Shown one piece after another: positions 29,199 to 39,900 of a stretch of DNA of 64,000 nt. This DNA is from Stenotrophomonas maltophilia (GTDB lineage Bacteria > Pseudomonadota > Gammaproteobacteria > Xanthomonadales > Xanthomonadaceae). The DNA is taken from contig DJBL01000023.1 of the NCBI GenBank assembly GCA_002435595.1, positions 62,001 through 126,000 on the forward strand, in the 5' to 3' direction. The first letter of the stretch is position 1, and each line of letters starts with the position of its first letter. Made by a program: the position numbers and the translations under genes. The notes under the pieces were generated by a model. The model saw only the letters and a program-made list of their open reading frames with translations, made no database searches and was not told where the DNA came from.

Positions 29199-30604
29199 CC
29201 TTCCATCTGCTCCAGTTCCTTGCCCTTGGTTTCGTGCACATACCTGAGCACGAAGAAGACCGACATGATCGCCGCCACCAGATAGATGCTGTAGGTCGCC
29301 GCCAGCCCGATGGCGGCCAGCAGGATGGGGAAGGTCACCGTGACGGCGAAGTTGGCGGTCCATTGCGCCGCACCGGCCACGGCCAGCGCGGAGCCGCGGA
29401 TCTGGTTGGGGAACATCTCGCCCAGCATCACCCACATCACCGGGCCCCAGGAGACGTTGAAGAACACCACATAGGCATTGGCGGCCACCAGCGCCAGCGT
29501 GCCCATGTTCCCGGGCAGCTGCAGCCGGGCATCGACCAGCGAGCCGCTGGCGAATGCCACCACCAGCAGCGCCAGGGACACCGCCATCCCGGCCGAGCCG
29601 ATCCACAGCAACGGCTTGCGCCCGATGCGGTCGATCAGCAGCACGGTGACGATGCAGGCGCCGATGCTGAGCGCACCGGACAGCACGTTGATCAACAGTG
29701 CGTCGTTTTCAGAAAAGCCGACCGCCTGCCAGAGCACTGCGCCGTAGTAGAACACCACGTTGATGCCGACCAGTTGCTGGAAGATGGCCAGACCGATGCC
29801 GACCCAGACAATCGGGCGAACCTTGCCGGTCACCTTGTTGCGCAGGTCCGACAACCGCGGGCGATGGTGATCGGTGGACAGCGAGGCGTCGATCTCGGCA
29901 AGCTTGGCCTGCGCCTCGGCAGCGCCGAACAGCCGCGCAAGCACCCGCAGCGCGTCGTCCTTGCGCCGCTTCACCACCAGGTAGCGCGGGCTTTCCGGAA
30001 TGGTCAGCAACAGCGCCAGGAACAGCAGCGAAGGCACCGCCTGCATCCAGAACATCCAGCGCCACGCCGGGTACCCACCCCACAGCGCTCCGGTCGAGGC
30101 GCCGGCGGTGGCGGCCAACAGATAGTTGGAGAGGAATGCGACGGTGAGCCCGCTGATGATGGCGATCTGCTGGACCGTGGCGAGGCGGCCACGGTAACGC
30201 GCCGGCGCCACCTCGGCGATGTACGCCGGCGAGATCACGCTGGCTGCCCCCACCGCAAAACCGCCCATCACCCGCGCGATGATGAACATCACCGAGGACC
30301 CCGCCGCCCCCGCGCCGATCGCCGACAGCAGGAACAGCACTGCCGACACGATCAGCACGTTGCGGCGGCCCAGGCGGTCGGACAGCCGGCCGGCGCTGAA
30401 GGCACCGATGGCGCACCCCAGCAGCATCGAGGCGATCTCGAACCCCTGCATCCACTCGCCGGACCTGAACGCCTGGTGCAGGCCATCCTGGGTCCCGTTG
30501 ATCACGCCGCTGTCGAACCCGAACAGGAATCCGCCAATCGTCGCCACCACGCTGATCAATACAATCAGCCGGGTGTTCTCGCCACTGCTCACTGCCTGGT
30601 TCAT
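29195..30604 (-). CDS. xylE: MFS sugar porter, XylE-like, 469 aa
   Basis: A 12-span proton-coupled sugar transporter. Family signatures are FGFDSGVINGTQDG in span 1, GRLSDRLGRRNVL after span 2, PAYIAEVAPARYRGRL after span 4, and QQLVGINVVFYYG in the second half. It ends with the usual cytoplasmic ETKGKELEQ. ATG at 30604 with GGAGGGG upstream is chosen; an in-frame ATG at 30655 runs into xylA. It sits between xylA and the GH3 gene, so xylose is the likely substrate. Confidence 0.9.
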
Positions 30605-30651
30605 TGCCGTGCCCCTCCCCCGGTTCGGTGTCATCGCCGCGCGCGCTGGAC

Positions 30652-31986
30652 TCAACGCAGCAGGTATTGGTTGAGCAGGTTCTCGTAGCGCTCCTGTTTG
30701 CCGCTGATCTGGCCGGGCTCACCGCCCGTGGCGCCCAGTGCGGCCAGGTCCTTGAGGGTAAGCGCGCCTTGCGCGAACTGCTTGCCGGGGCCACTGTCGA
30801 AGCTGGCGTAGCGTGCCTTGCGCCACTGCTCCAGGGGCGAGTCGTTCAACAGCGCGTGGGCCACCTCCAGTCCGCGCGCGAACGCATCCATGCCGCCGAT
30901 GTGGGCGATGAACAGGTCTTCCAGGTCGGTGGATTCGCGACGCAGCTTGGCGTCGAAGTTCAGCCCACCCTCCAGCCCGCCCTGGCGCAGCACGACCAGC
31001 ATCGCGCCCACGGTGTCGTACAGGTCGGTGGGGAACTGGTCGGTGTCCCAGCCGTTCTGCGCGTTGCCGCGGTTGGCGTCGATGCTGCCCAGCAGGCCGT
31101 GGTCCGAGGCGACCTGCAGGTCGTGTTCGAAGGTGTGACCGGAGAGCGTGGCGTGGTTTGCTTCGATGTTGAGCTTGAAGTCCTTGTCCAGGCCATGCGC
31201 CTTCAGGAAGCCGGCCACGGTGGCGCTGTCGAAATCGTACTGGTGCTTCATCGGCTCCATTGGCTTGGGCTCGATCAGGAAGTTGCCCTTCAGGCCGATG
31301 CTGCGGCCGTAGTCGCGCGCCATGGTCAGGAACCGCGCCAGGTGGTCGACTTCGCGCTTCATCTGGGTGTTCACCAGCGAAGCGTAGCCCTCACGCCCCC
31401 CCCAGAACACGTAATGCTCGCCGCCCAGCTCGACCGTCGCCTCCAGGGCGGCCTTCACCTGCACGGCGGCACGCGCCACCACCGCGAAGTCCGGGTTGGT
31501 GGACGCACCGTTCATGTAGCGCGGGTGCGAGAACAGATTGGCGGTCCCCCACAGCAGTTTCACCCCCGTCGCGTCCTGGCGCGCCTTGGCCAGGCCCACC
31601 ATGTGCTTGAGATTCTTCTCGTACACGCCGACATCGTCGGCGTCCGGTGCCAGATCGATATCGTGGAAGCACCAGTACGGCACGCCCAGCTTGGTGAAGA
31701 ACTCGAACGCCGCATCCACCTTCGCTTCGGCGGTCGCCATCGCCGAGCCGGCGTCCCACGGGAACTGGCGCGTGCCCGGACCAAACGGGTCATGCCCGGC
31801 ATTGCAGAAGGTATGCCAGTAGCAGACCGCGAAACGCAGGTGCTCCTGCAGGGTCTTGCCACCGATGACCTTGTTGGCGTCATAGACCTTGAACGCCAGC
31901 GGGTTGTCCGAGCCGCGGCCTTCGAAGGGGATGCGGCCGATGCCGGGGAAGTACTCCCGGGCGCCGATGAAGGGCTGATTGCTCAT
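30652..31986 (-). CDS. xylA: Xylose isomerase, 444 aa
   Basis: Converts D-xylose to D-xylulose in the cytoplasm. Class II features are clear: the active-site His in WCFHDIDLAPD, the metal ligands in FLIEPKPMEPMKHQYD and LNIEANHATLSGH, and DANRGN and NFDAKLRR near the end. Length is normal. AGGAAG precedes the ATG. The longer in-frame open frame up to 33573 overlaps xylB in another frame and is rejected. It follows xylB by 44 bases. Confidence 0.96.
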   Translation of the reverse strand: MSNQPFIGAREYFPGIGRIPFEGRGSDNPLAFKVYDANKVIGGKTLQEHLRFAVCYWHTFCNAGHDPFGPGTRQFPWDAGSAMATAEAKVDAAFEFFTKLGVPYWCFHDIDLAPDADDVGVYEKNLKHMVGLAKARQDATGVKLLWGTANLFSHPRYMNGASTNPDFAVVARAAVQVKAALEATVELGGEHYVFWGGREGYASLVNTQMKREVDHLARFLTMARDYGRSIGLKGNFLIEPKPMEPMKHQYDFDSATVAGFLKAHGLDKDFKLNIEANHATLSGHTFEHDLQVASDHGLLGSIDANRGNAQNGWDTDQFPTDLYDTVGAMLVVLRQGGLEGGLNFDAKLRRESTDLEDLFIAHIGGMDAFARGLEVAHALLNDSPLEQWRKARYASFDSGPGKQFAQGALTLKDLAALGATGGEPGQISGKQERYENLLNQYLLR

Positions 31987-32030
31987 GGTGCGTCTTCCTG
32001 TCGTTGTGCGAGGTGTCGCGAAAAGGAGGA

Positions 32031-33524
32031 TCAGCCGCGATACAGCGGCGTGACGGCGTCGAGATGGCGCAGGAAACGGGCATAGGCCGTGGCATAGGCC
32101 TGCGTACGCGCGGGGTCTGGATGGGCGGACTGCAGCGGATCGACCGCAACGTGCCGGGCCGCGATCTCGGCGATGGAGGCGCGGTCGCCACGCGCGCGCC
32201 CCAGGGCCCACAGGGCCTGCAATGCCGCACCGAACGCCGCGCCCTCGGACTGTGTGGGTACGTCCACCGGCAGGTCGAACACATCGGCCACCATCTGCCG
32301 CCACTGCGCGCTGTTGCTGCCGCCACCGGTGAGCACGATGCGCTCGAAGCGCATGCCTGCGCGGACAAAGGCGTCGTAGCCATACTTCAGGCTGAAGGTG
32401 GCCCCTTCCATGGCCGCACGGTAGAAGTGGGCCGGGGTCATGTTGGTCGTGTCCAGGCCTGCCAGCACCCCCTTGCCAAGCGGCAGGTCCGGCGTGCGCT
32501 CGCCATTGAGAAACGGCAGCATCACCAGGCCGTCGGCACCCGGCGGGGTGGCCCGCAGGTGCCCGTCGCCATAGCGGGTGCTGAAGCCGAAGGCGTCGGC
32601 GACCTGTTCGGTCACCACGGTGCAGTTCATCGTGCAGATCAGCGGCAGCCAACCGCCGGTGGACGAGCAGAACGCGGCCCACGCGCCATCCGCATCGACC
32701 ACGGGCGTGTCCGAGTAGGCGAACAGGGTGCCCGAGGTGCCCAGGCTCATTGCCAGCCGACCGGGCACGACGCAGCCGGTGCCGATGGCCGCCATCATGT
32801 TGTCGCCACCGCCAACGGCCACCTTGACCGTGACGGGCAGGCCCAGGGCCGCCGCCGTGGTCGGGTCGATGTCGAACACCTCTTCGGGCGCGGCGATGCG
32901 CGGCAGGCAGTCGGCAAGGTCGCGTTGCGGGTCGGTCGCGTGCAGCAGCGCGTTCGACCAGGTGCGGGTGCGCACATCCAGCCAGCCCGTGCCGGAGGCA
33001 TCGCCGTACTCGCAGAAGCGCTGGCCGGTCAGCACGAAGTTGAGGTAGTCGTGCGGCAGCAGAATGGTGGCAAGCCGCGCATAGACCTCGGGCCGATGGG
33101 TCCGGGTCCACGGCAGTTTGGAGGCGGTGTAACCGGTCAGCACCGGGTTGCCGGCCAGTGCGATGGTGCGCGCGGGCCCGCCCAGCGCGTCCATGATCTG
33201 GGCGCACTCGGCCGAGGTGCTGGTGTCGCACCAGAGCTTGGCCGGCGCCAGGACCTGTCCCGCTGCATCGAGCGGTACAAAGCCGTGCTGCTGGCCCGAG
33301 ACCGCGAGCGCGGCAATACGGGACCGAACCTTGGGGTCGATCGCTCGGAAGCAGGCGCGGAGCGCGGCGACCCACTCGGCCGGCTGCTGTTCGCGACTGC
33401 CATCGGCGCCGGAGGTCAGCTCCAGCGGCGCGCTGGCGCTGGCGATCGGACGCCGCCCGGCAGGGTCGTAGACCACCACCTTGAGACTCTGCGTACCTGC
33501 GTCGATTCCGGCAACCAGATCCAT
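32031..33524 (-). CDS. xylB: Xylulokinase, 497 aa
   Basis: An FGGY-family kinase that phosphorylates xylulose to xylulose 5-phosphate. The phosphate-1 motif is AGIDAGTQSLKVVVYD at the N-terminus; GGDNMMAAIGTG and SLGTSGTLFAYSD mark the centre, and ERIVLTGGGSNSAQWRQM is the adenosine motif. ATG at 33524 is chosen since the in-frame ATG at 33563 would lie over the operator at 33549-33562. It is the first gene of the xylB-xylA-xylE-GH3 operon. Confidence 0.95.
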   Translation of the reverse strand: MDLVAGIDAGTQSLKVVVYDPAGRRPIASASAPLELTSGADGSREQQPAEWVAALRACFRAIDPKVRSRIAALAVSGQQHGFVPLDAAGQVLAPAKLWCDTSTSAECAQIMDALGGPARTIALAGNPVLTGYTASKLPWTRTHRPEVYARLATILLPHDYLNFVLTGQRFCEYGDASGTGWLDVRTRTWSNALLHATDPQRDLADCLPRIAAPEEVFDIDPTTAAALGLPVTVKVAVGGGDNMMAAIGTGCVVPGRLAMSLGTSGTLFAYSDTPVVDADGAWAAFCSSTGGWLPLICTMNCTVVTEQVADAFGFSTRYGDGHLRATPPGADGLVMLPFLNGERTPDLPLGKGVLAGLDTTNMTPAHFYRAAMEGATFSLKYGYDAFVRAGMRFERIVLTGGGSNSAQWRQMVADVFDLPVDVPTQSEGAAFGAALQALWALGRARGDRASIAEIAARHVAVDPLQSAHPDPARTQAYATAYARFLRHLDAVTPLYRG

Positions 33525-33548
33525 TGCTTCCACCCTGCCCGTGTAAAA

Positions 33549-33562
33549 AGGTAGCGCTACCA
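33549..33562 (-). promoter_or_regulatory. xyl-box operator (TGGTAGCGCTACCT) upstream of xylB
   Basis: The perfect 12-bp palindrome GGTAGCGCTACC lies in the short spacer between the halogenase-like gene and xylB, 25 bases before the xylB start. It is nearly identical to the xyl-box reported for Xanthomonas (TGGTAGCGCTAACA) and to the site at 40353. It should bind the LacI-type XylR. Its position close to the start fits repression. Confidence 0.8.
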
Positions 33563-33588
33563 TTTCTGTGCAACAGCGTGCCGTTCTG

Positions 33589-35118
33589 TCATGCCGGGGC
33601 CCGGGCCCGTGGCCATACGTCCTGCGCGGCCCTGCAGTAGCGCTCGATGAACGCCGCCTGCGACGGCATGGCCGCCACCGCCTGCTGCACCGGCTGCCGG
33701 ATCCGCGCCAACAGCATTTTCAGGTCCGCGTCTTCGAGCGCGGCCGCCAGCGGGTGTGGCGGTCCCGGCTGGATCCCCTGCCCGAGCAATACGCTGGTCC
33801 AGGAGTCCACGCGGAACAGCTCGCCGGGATCCTGCCAGGCATGCGCACGTTCGCGCCAGGCGCGCAGCCGGATCGCGAGCGATTCGGGCAGCGGCATCTC
33901 GCGGCAGGCCTTCCACATCGGCTCGTCGCGCTGGTTGGCGTGGTAGTGCAGGATGATGAAGTCACGCACGTGTTCCATCTCCTGGCGGCTGACTTCGTTG
34001 TACAGCGTCCGCAGCGCCGGGCTGATGCCGTCGAAGGGGAACAGCTGGATCAGACGCACCACCGCGCTGATGGTCAGATGGATGCTGGTCGATTCCAGCG
34101 GCTCGATGAAGCCGCTGGCAAGCCCCAGCGCCACCACGTTTTTGTTCCAGGCCTTCAACCGGCGCCCGCTGCGGAACGGAACCAGCCAGGGGTCCCGCAG
34201 TGGCGGACCGTCAACGTCGCCCAGCAGCTTGGCGTGCGCCTCGTCATCGGACATGTGCCGGCTGGAGAACACCAGCCCGCAACCAACACGGTGCTGCAGC
34301 GCGATATGCCACCGCCACCCGGCCTCATGGGCGATGGCACGCGTGTACGGAACCGGCGGCGCCACCGACTCGGTCTGCACCGCTACGGCGCGATCACTGG
34401 GCAACCATTCGTGCCAGTCCTCGTACCCGGTGTGCAGGGTCTGCTCGGTCAGCAGGCCACGAAAACCCGTGCAATCGATGAACAGGTCGCCCTCGATGAC
34501 CTGCCCGTCTTCCAGCACCAGGGATGCCACGGCGCCGTCGTCGGGGTGTTGCCTGACCTCGCGGATCTTTCCCTCCACCCGTCGCAGACCGTGGGCTTCA
34601 GCCTTGCGCCGCAGGAACCGGGCGTAAAGCCCGGCGTCGAAGTGGTAGGCGTAATTGACCTGTGGCTGGGTCTCCAGCGAGAACCGGTCGCTGCGCGAGG
34701 CGACGCTTTCCAGGCAGAAGTCACCCAGTTCCGAAGGCATGCCGCGGCGCAGGCTGTCCAGCCAGAAGTGATGGAAGGGCGTGGCCCAGGTACCCTGCCC
34801 GATCGTGCCGAACGGATGGATGAAGCGGTCCCCGGGGCGACGCCAGTTCTCGAAGGAAATCGAAAGCTTGAACGTGCCGGCGACGGCGCGCAGGAACTCC
34901 TGCTCATCGATCTGCAGAAAGCGGTGGAACGTGCGGATGGGGGGCACGGTCGATTCACCAACGCCCACGGTGCCGATCTGCTCAGACTCCACCAGGGTGA
35001 TGTCCAGCTGGTCGCGGAACTGGTGGGCCAGCGCACAACCGGCCAGCCAGCCTGCGGTGCCGCCTCCGGCGATGACGACCTTGCGGATCCGCCCTTGCGT
35101 TGTGTTCGCCACGTTCAA
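33589..35118 (-). CDS. Flavin-dependent tryptophan-halogenase-like protein, 509 aa
   Basis: The FAD-binding motif is VVIAGGGTAGWLAGCAL, followed by VGVGESTVPPI. A Lys at 84 (GTFKLSISF) and the acid in GFIEPLESTSIHL match the catalytic Lys and Glu of PrnA-type halogenases. The WxWxIP motif is changed to WRWHIA (268-273) and the GNG that usually follows reads GCG. Such proteins sit beside SapC, a cupin and a carbohydrate TonB receptor in Caulobacter and Xanthomonas, and no halogenated product is known from them. TTG at 35118 is preferred because GGGAGC lies upstream; GTG at V3 is possible. Confidence 0.85.
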   Translation of the reverse strand: MNVANTTQGRIRKVVIAGGGTAGWLAGCALAHQFRDQLDITLVESEQIGTVGVGESTVPPIRTFHRFLQIDEQEFLRAVAGTFKLSISFENWRRPGDRFIHPFGTIGQGTWATPFHHFWLDSLRRGMPSELGDFCLESVASRSDRFSLETQPQVNYAYHFDAGLYARFLRRKAEAHGLRRVEGKIREVRQHPDDGAVASLVLEDGQVIEGDLFIDCTGFRGLLTEQTLHTGYEDWHEWLPSDRAVAVQTESVAPPVPYTRAIAHEAGWRWHIALQHRVGCGLVFSSRHMSDDEAHAKLLGDVDGPPLRDPWLVPFRSGRRLKAWNKNVVALGLASGFIEPLESTSIHLTISAVVRLIQLFPFDGISPALRTLYNEVSRQEMEHVRDFIILHYHANQRDEPMWKACREMPLPESLAIRLRAWRERAHAWQDPGELFRVDSWTSVLLGQGIQPGPPHPLAAALEDADLKMLLARIRQPVQQAVAAMPSQAAFIERYCRAAQDVWPRARAPA

Positions 35119-35131
35119 TGCGATGCTCCCA

Positions 35132-36151
35132 TCAGCGGTTGAGTCGAGCCAGCAACTGGGCGCGCGTACGGCGTGCCTGCGTCTCGTCGAACGGTGCCAG
35201 TTCACCCCGGGCAACAGCGGGCAGGTGCTCCCCGGCGCGTTCGCCGGGGCCGAACACGTAGTAGGCGAAGATCTGGGCCCACGCCTGTTTCTCGCGTTCC
35301 GGCAGGTCGCGCAGCGCCCACATGGCGTGCTGGAGCGCCGACTGCGGCGCCGGAAGGAAGTTCGGCGAACTGCGCCACCAGTAGTTCACGAGCACGTTGA
35401 ATGGCTCAAGGCTGCGCACGTGGTGCCACCACATGCTCGGGATGAAGATGGCATCGCCCGGCTCGAGCACGGCGACCTGGGCGCTGGCCAGGGCATCACG
35501 GAAGCGCGGATGGCGGGTGAAATCCGGGCAGTCGATATCCACCACGCTGACCACCTGGCCACCCGGCGTGGGTTCCAGCGGGCCTGGATACAGATTGTCG
35601 ATCTGCTCCGGCGGAAACAGGGTGAACCGGCGTCGGCCCACGGCGCAGCACGCCAGATTGTCGGGCGTGTCGAAATGGCAGGACGCCGTCACGCGGTTGC
35701 CGATCCAGATGCTCGCCGAAGCGTCGATGCCCTGCCCGGCCAGCCCGGCATCGTTGTGCAGCGCGAAACCGGGCAGCGCCCGATCGATCAGCAGCGACGC
35801 GACATAGTAGGTGGGCGGCCGTGGCGCATCGAGGGTCGCGGCAATTTCGTCCAGCACCTGCGTCAGCAGGCCGCGCCGGACCTCGACATTCAACCGGGTG
35901 AAATCCTCGGCGTAGAACGGACGCCCTTCGATCTCCGGCCCGCCGAAGGAATACGGGATGGGCACGCCGGCATCGAAACCGCGCAGATACGTCATGGCCT
36001 CCCGGGTGGAGTGCAGCCCGGCCTGCACCAGCGCCCAGTCGCGGGCGATCCCGCGCAGCACCACCGGTTCCCCGGCGGCCACCAGCGCTTCCAGCGGCAG
36101 TGCCGTGGGCGACAGGCCTTCCAGTGTCCGCATGGCCAACGCGTCGAGCAC
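35132..36151 (-). CDS. Cupin-8/JmjC-like protein, 339 aa
   Basis: A soluble Fe(II)/2-oxoglutarate-type cupin. The HxD metal pair is in ASCHFDTPDN and the distal His is in MWWHHVRSLEPFNVL; PPEQIDNLYPGPLEP fits the cupin-8 pattern. GTG at 36151 lies three bases after the SapC stop; ATG at 36133 is an alternative. It belongs to the conserved TonB receptor-SapC-cupin-halogenase neighbourhood, whose biochemical role is not established. Hydroxylation of a protein or sugar partner is possible but unproven. Confidence 0.83.
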   Translation of the reverse strand: MLDALAMRTLEGLSPTALPLEALVAAGEPVVLRGIARDWALVQAGLHSTREAMTYLRGFDAGVPIPYSFGGPEIEGRPFYAEDFTRLNVEVRRGLLTQVLDEIAATLDAPRPPTYYVASLLIDRALPGFALHNDAGLAGQGIDASASIWIGNRVTASCHFDTPDNLACCAVGRRRFTLFPPEQIDNLYPGPLEPTPGGQVVSVVDIDCPDFTRHPRFRDALASAQVAVLEPGDAIFIPSMWWHHVRSLEPFNVLVNYWWRSSPNFLPAPQSALQHAMWALRDLPEREKQAWAQIFAYYVFGPGERAGEHLPAVARGELAPFDETQARRTRAQLLARLNR

Positions 36152-36154
36152 GGG

Positions 36155-36931
36155 TCAGTTCCTGCCCGCGGCAACGGCGGTATCGGACATGCGCAGGCGG
36201 CGTTGTTTCTCGGCGATCAGGCGTCGCATGTTGTGCAGCGATGCCAGCATCAGGTAGGCGCCTTCCAGATAGCCGGCGCGATTGAGCTCGACCAGCGCCG
36301 GGCCGTCCAGCAGCGCCAGGCGGTCACGGTCGATTGCATGCAGGCCGTTCACCCCGATCCGGTGCTGCGGATCGACCTGTACATCGAGCGATATCGGGTG
36401 AATCAGCCCGTGCGCATCGAGCGCGGCAAACATCTCCGCGCCGAAGGCATGGCCATCGTGAATGCCACGCAGCACGCCGGCGATGTGGTCCAGGTAGGGG
36501 GTATTGCCCCCCTGCGGCAGGAACACCGGCTCGCCCTGCATCGTATTGACGCGTGGATGGTCCAGGTCCACGTGCAGCACCGCTTCCCGGGTGAGCGCGC
36601 CATCGATGCGCTGCTCCTGGAATCCGATGAGGAAGGGGCCCTTGGCCGCCGCCCCTGGCAGGTAGGAGGCATTCCAGCGACCGTCCTGCAGGAACAGGTT
36701 CTCGTGCTGCTCGAACCCCAGCAGGGCCACCGACTGCCAGTCACCGGTGGTGGTGTCCTTGCGAAGAAAAAGGGGATATTCGCGCTGCAGCTCGGCAAAC
36801 TCGCTGGGGTAGGCCGGCACCATGCCCACCGCATCGCCAAACTCGGGCCCGAAGCCGGTGGTCACCCGGAGGTCGCGGTGGGCGATGTTGTTGAGCATTT
36901 CGTAACGCGGCATGGTGTTGTCCAATCCCAT
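36155..36931 (-). CDS. SapC-family protein, 258 aa
   Basis: SapC family by its opening, YEMLNNIAHRDLRVTTGFG, and by FAELQREYPLFLRKD. No signal peptide or membrane span is visible. ATG at 36913 (MPRYEML) has GGGATTGGA upstream and matches the usual family start, so the true start may be 18 bases shorter than given. It follows the TonB receptor with a hairpin in between. The family was named from an S-layer-linked gene, but its function in TonB loci is unknown. Confidence 0.82.
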   Translation of the reverse strand: MGLDNTMPRYEMLNNIAHRDLRVTTGFGPEFGDAVGMVPAYPSEFAELQREYPLFLRKDTTTGDWQSVALLGFEQHENLFLQDGRWNASYLPGAAAKGPFLIGFQEQRIDGALTREAVLHVDLDHPRVNTMQGEPVFLPQGGNTPYLDHIAGVLRGIHDGHAFGAEMFAALDAHGLIHPISLDVQVDPQHRIGVNGLHAIDRDRLALLDGPALVELNRAGYLEGAYLMLASLHNMRRLIAEKQRRLRMSDTAVAAGRN

Positions 36932-36947
36932 CAGCAGCCGTGAACAG

Positions 36948-36971
36948 GTGCCGCTGCCTGCGCAGCGGCAC
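36948..36971 (-). terminator. Intercistronic hairpin after the TonB receptor
   Basis: GTGCCGCTGC and GCAGCGGCAC form a perfect 10-bp stem around CTGC. It lies in the 47-base spacer between the receptor stop and SapC. There is no T-run, so it is more likely an attenuator or RNA-stability element that keeps receptor mRNA in excess over the downstream genes than a full terminator. Confidence 0.5.
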
Positions 36972-36978
36972 CCACCGT

Positions 36979-39900
36979 TCAGAACCTGTAACGAACGCCG
37001 AGCATGTAACGCGGGCTCTGGTCAGCCAGCTTCACGATCATCTGCGAGGTGCGCGAGCGCCAACGGACGTCCTCACCGGTCAGGTTGATCGCCTCAAGAC
37101 CGAACGACCAGTGATCATCCAGGGTGTAGTTCACACTCAGATCCCACTGTTCGTACGCTTCCACGTAGTACGGATTACGGCTGGCCCCCTGGTTGGCGAG
37201 GATCAGGTACTGGTCGCGCCAGTTCCACGCCAAACGCACCGACCAACCGTATTTTTCGTACATTAGCACGGCGTTTGCGGTGTCACTGAGGCCGGTCAGC
37301 GCGAACTGGTCGATGCCCGGGTCGCCCCCGTTGTTGTAACCGACATCGCCATTCACAAGGGTGTAATTGGCAAGGACGCCAAAGCCGCTGTCGCCGAAGA
37401 AGTACTGGCCACCGAGCTCCCAGCCATGCAGCTTTGCCTGGTTCTGGTTGATGGGACGGTTGACGTTGAACTGGTAAAGCGGGTCGTCGCCCTCCCCGTA
37501 CAGATCGTAGGCTGCCTCGGTCGCCAGGACCTGCGCGTCGGTACCGTTGTAGGCGCCGAGCCCGGCCGGATTGTTGCGCAGCAGCGCGAGCGCGGTGAAC
37601 AGGGCCGTATCGTTGGCCGAGCAGGCCGCCGCATTGGCCGCACCCACCTGGGTGATACAGGCGCCGCTGTTGAGGAACGCCAACGCTGCCTGTGCATCCG
37701 GACCGGCGGTGGGATCCCTCAGCCCGTACAGATTCTCCTGCACGATGGTGTTGCCGATGAAGTTGTTGACGGACTTGTTCCAGTACGTCAACGAGACGTA
37801 GCTGGCGTCGGCGAAATACCACTCCAGCGCCAGGTCGAGGTTGTCCGATTCCAGCGGCTTCAGCTGCGGGTTCTGTGCGGTGCCGCTGGCCCGCGAAGAT
37901 GGATCGATCAGCACCGAGCCAAAGGGTTGCTGTGCGGTCGGGCCCGCATACAGGTTGCCGATCGGCGCGCGCGCGATGCTCTTGCCGAACGAGACGCGCC
38001 CCTTCAGGTCGTCCATCAGGTCGATGCTGAAGTCGAGGTTGGGCAGGATGTAGCTGTAGCTGTTCTTCTCGGTGAACGGCTGTTGCTCATCGGACAACAC
38101 CACGCGGAAGTCATTGTTGGACTGCCATTCGATCGCCTCCGGGATGGCGATGACGGACGTCGACACCACATCGGTGGTTTCATAGCGCACGCCCAGGCGG
38201 GTATTGGTGCGCATGCCGCCCAGTTCGCCGTCCAGCTCGACCTGGAAATAGGCCGACCTGGTCTTCTCCTCCACCAGGTTGTCGGCGGCGCGCTGCGGGC
38301 TCACGCCCAGGCTGGCGCCATAGTTGTCCGCTGCCCACTGCGCGATGCGGCCCGCGTCGCCGCGCCAGGCGGTGAACGTGTTGGCGTTGAAGTCATTGAA
38401 CAGGCCGACGATGTTGACCGGTTGCAGCAGGTCCATCAGCCCGTTGGCCACATCCCCGTCGACGTTGGCCACGCCCCAGTCGCCCAGGGTGCTGTAATTC
38501 TCCGCTGCCTGGATGCGGTGGGTGGTCTGCTTGCTCGAGTCCACCCCGAACTGGAAGCGCCCCTTGTCAAAGCTCCACTCGCCGTCGATGCGACCCTGCT
38601 TGATCTCGCTGATCTGGGTCTGCGAATTGATGCGCAGCACCTGCGAGCCAATCTCGCCCGGCACGAAGCCCGGGTTGACCACGCCGTTGGTCTTGGCGAT
38701 GGCATCGGCCGTGCTCGGGTACCAGATCTGGGTACCCACCGGCAGGCCGTTGTTGAAGTTCATCTCCTGCACCCACGACCCACCGCAATGCGGTCCGGTG
38801 GTGCAGTTGTTGGTGCCGGCGATGCTGCTGAAGATGGATCCGCCCCCGGTGAGCGGATCGTTGGGCCGGCTTTCGTTCTTCGAATCGTGCGCATCGAAGG
38901 TCAGCTTGAACCGGTCGGTGACGTTCCACAGGGCATTGAAGCCGAGCGATCCCAGCTTGTACTTCTGCATGCTGCGCTGCTGTTCAAGCCCGAAATCCTT
39001 GGTTCCGGCGATCTCACGGATGTACACCGGCGTGGCGACCGCGCCGCTGGTGTCGAACGTTACGTCGGTGTAGTTGCTGTTCTGCAGCCACATGCCCTGT
39101 TCGCCACGATTCTCGGTGATCTCGTTGGTCGAATAGGTGTAATCGAGGGTCAGGGTCACCGCATCGGTCGGCGCGAACTGCAGCACCGCCTGGCCATTGA
39201 TGCGCTCACGCTCGAACTCGGAGAACGCATAGCGAAGGTCGTTCGGACGACCGTACAGCGCGCCCACCGCAGGTGCATTGACCACCGTCGGGTTGCCGGG
39301 CATCGTGCCGGTCCACGGCTGGATGTTCCAGTAGTTGTTGGTGGCCTGCACCGAGCCACCCTTGCGCTTCTGGTAGCTCGCGCTCACCCCGACACCGAAG
39401 GTCTTGTCCGGGTTGCTGTAGCTGAAAATGCCGGACAGTTCGGGGGTCAGGTCGTTGTCGAAGGGCTGGCTCTGGTCGGAGACGATCTTGGCACCGGCAC
39501 TGGCGACGGTGCCGTCATGATCGAACGGGCGTCCGGTCAGGATGTTGATGGTGGCGCCGATGCCGCCGCTGGGGACATTGGCCTGGCTGGTCTTGTAGAC
39601 CTCGATGCCATTGACGGCTTCGGCGGCCAGCTGGGCGAAGTTGAAGGCACGGGTACCCCCGTCCACGCCGCCGATGGCCACCTGCCCCGATGCGCCGAAC
39701 GCGTCGGCACCGGGCATCTGGCGCCCGTTGAGGGTCACCATGTTGAACTGCGGACCGAAACCACGGGCGGTGACCTGCGCGCCTTCACCATCACGACGCT
39801 CGATGGAGATACCGGTGATGCGCTGCAGGGACTCGGCCAGGTTGGTGTCCGGGAACTTGCCGATGTCCTCGGCACTGATGGCATCCACCACGCCGGCCGA

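Noticed and set aside
31987..33573. N-terminal extension of xylose isomerase
   Set aside because: It overlaps xylB in a different frame and precedes the normal XylA start, which has its own ribosome site.
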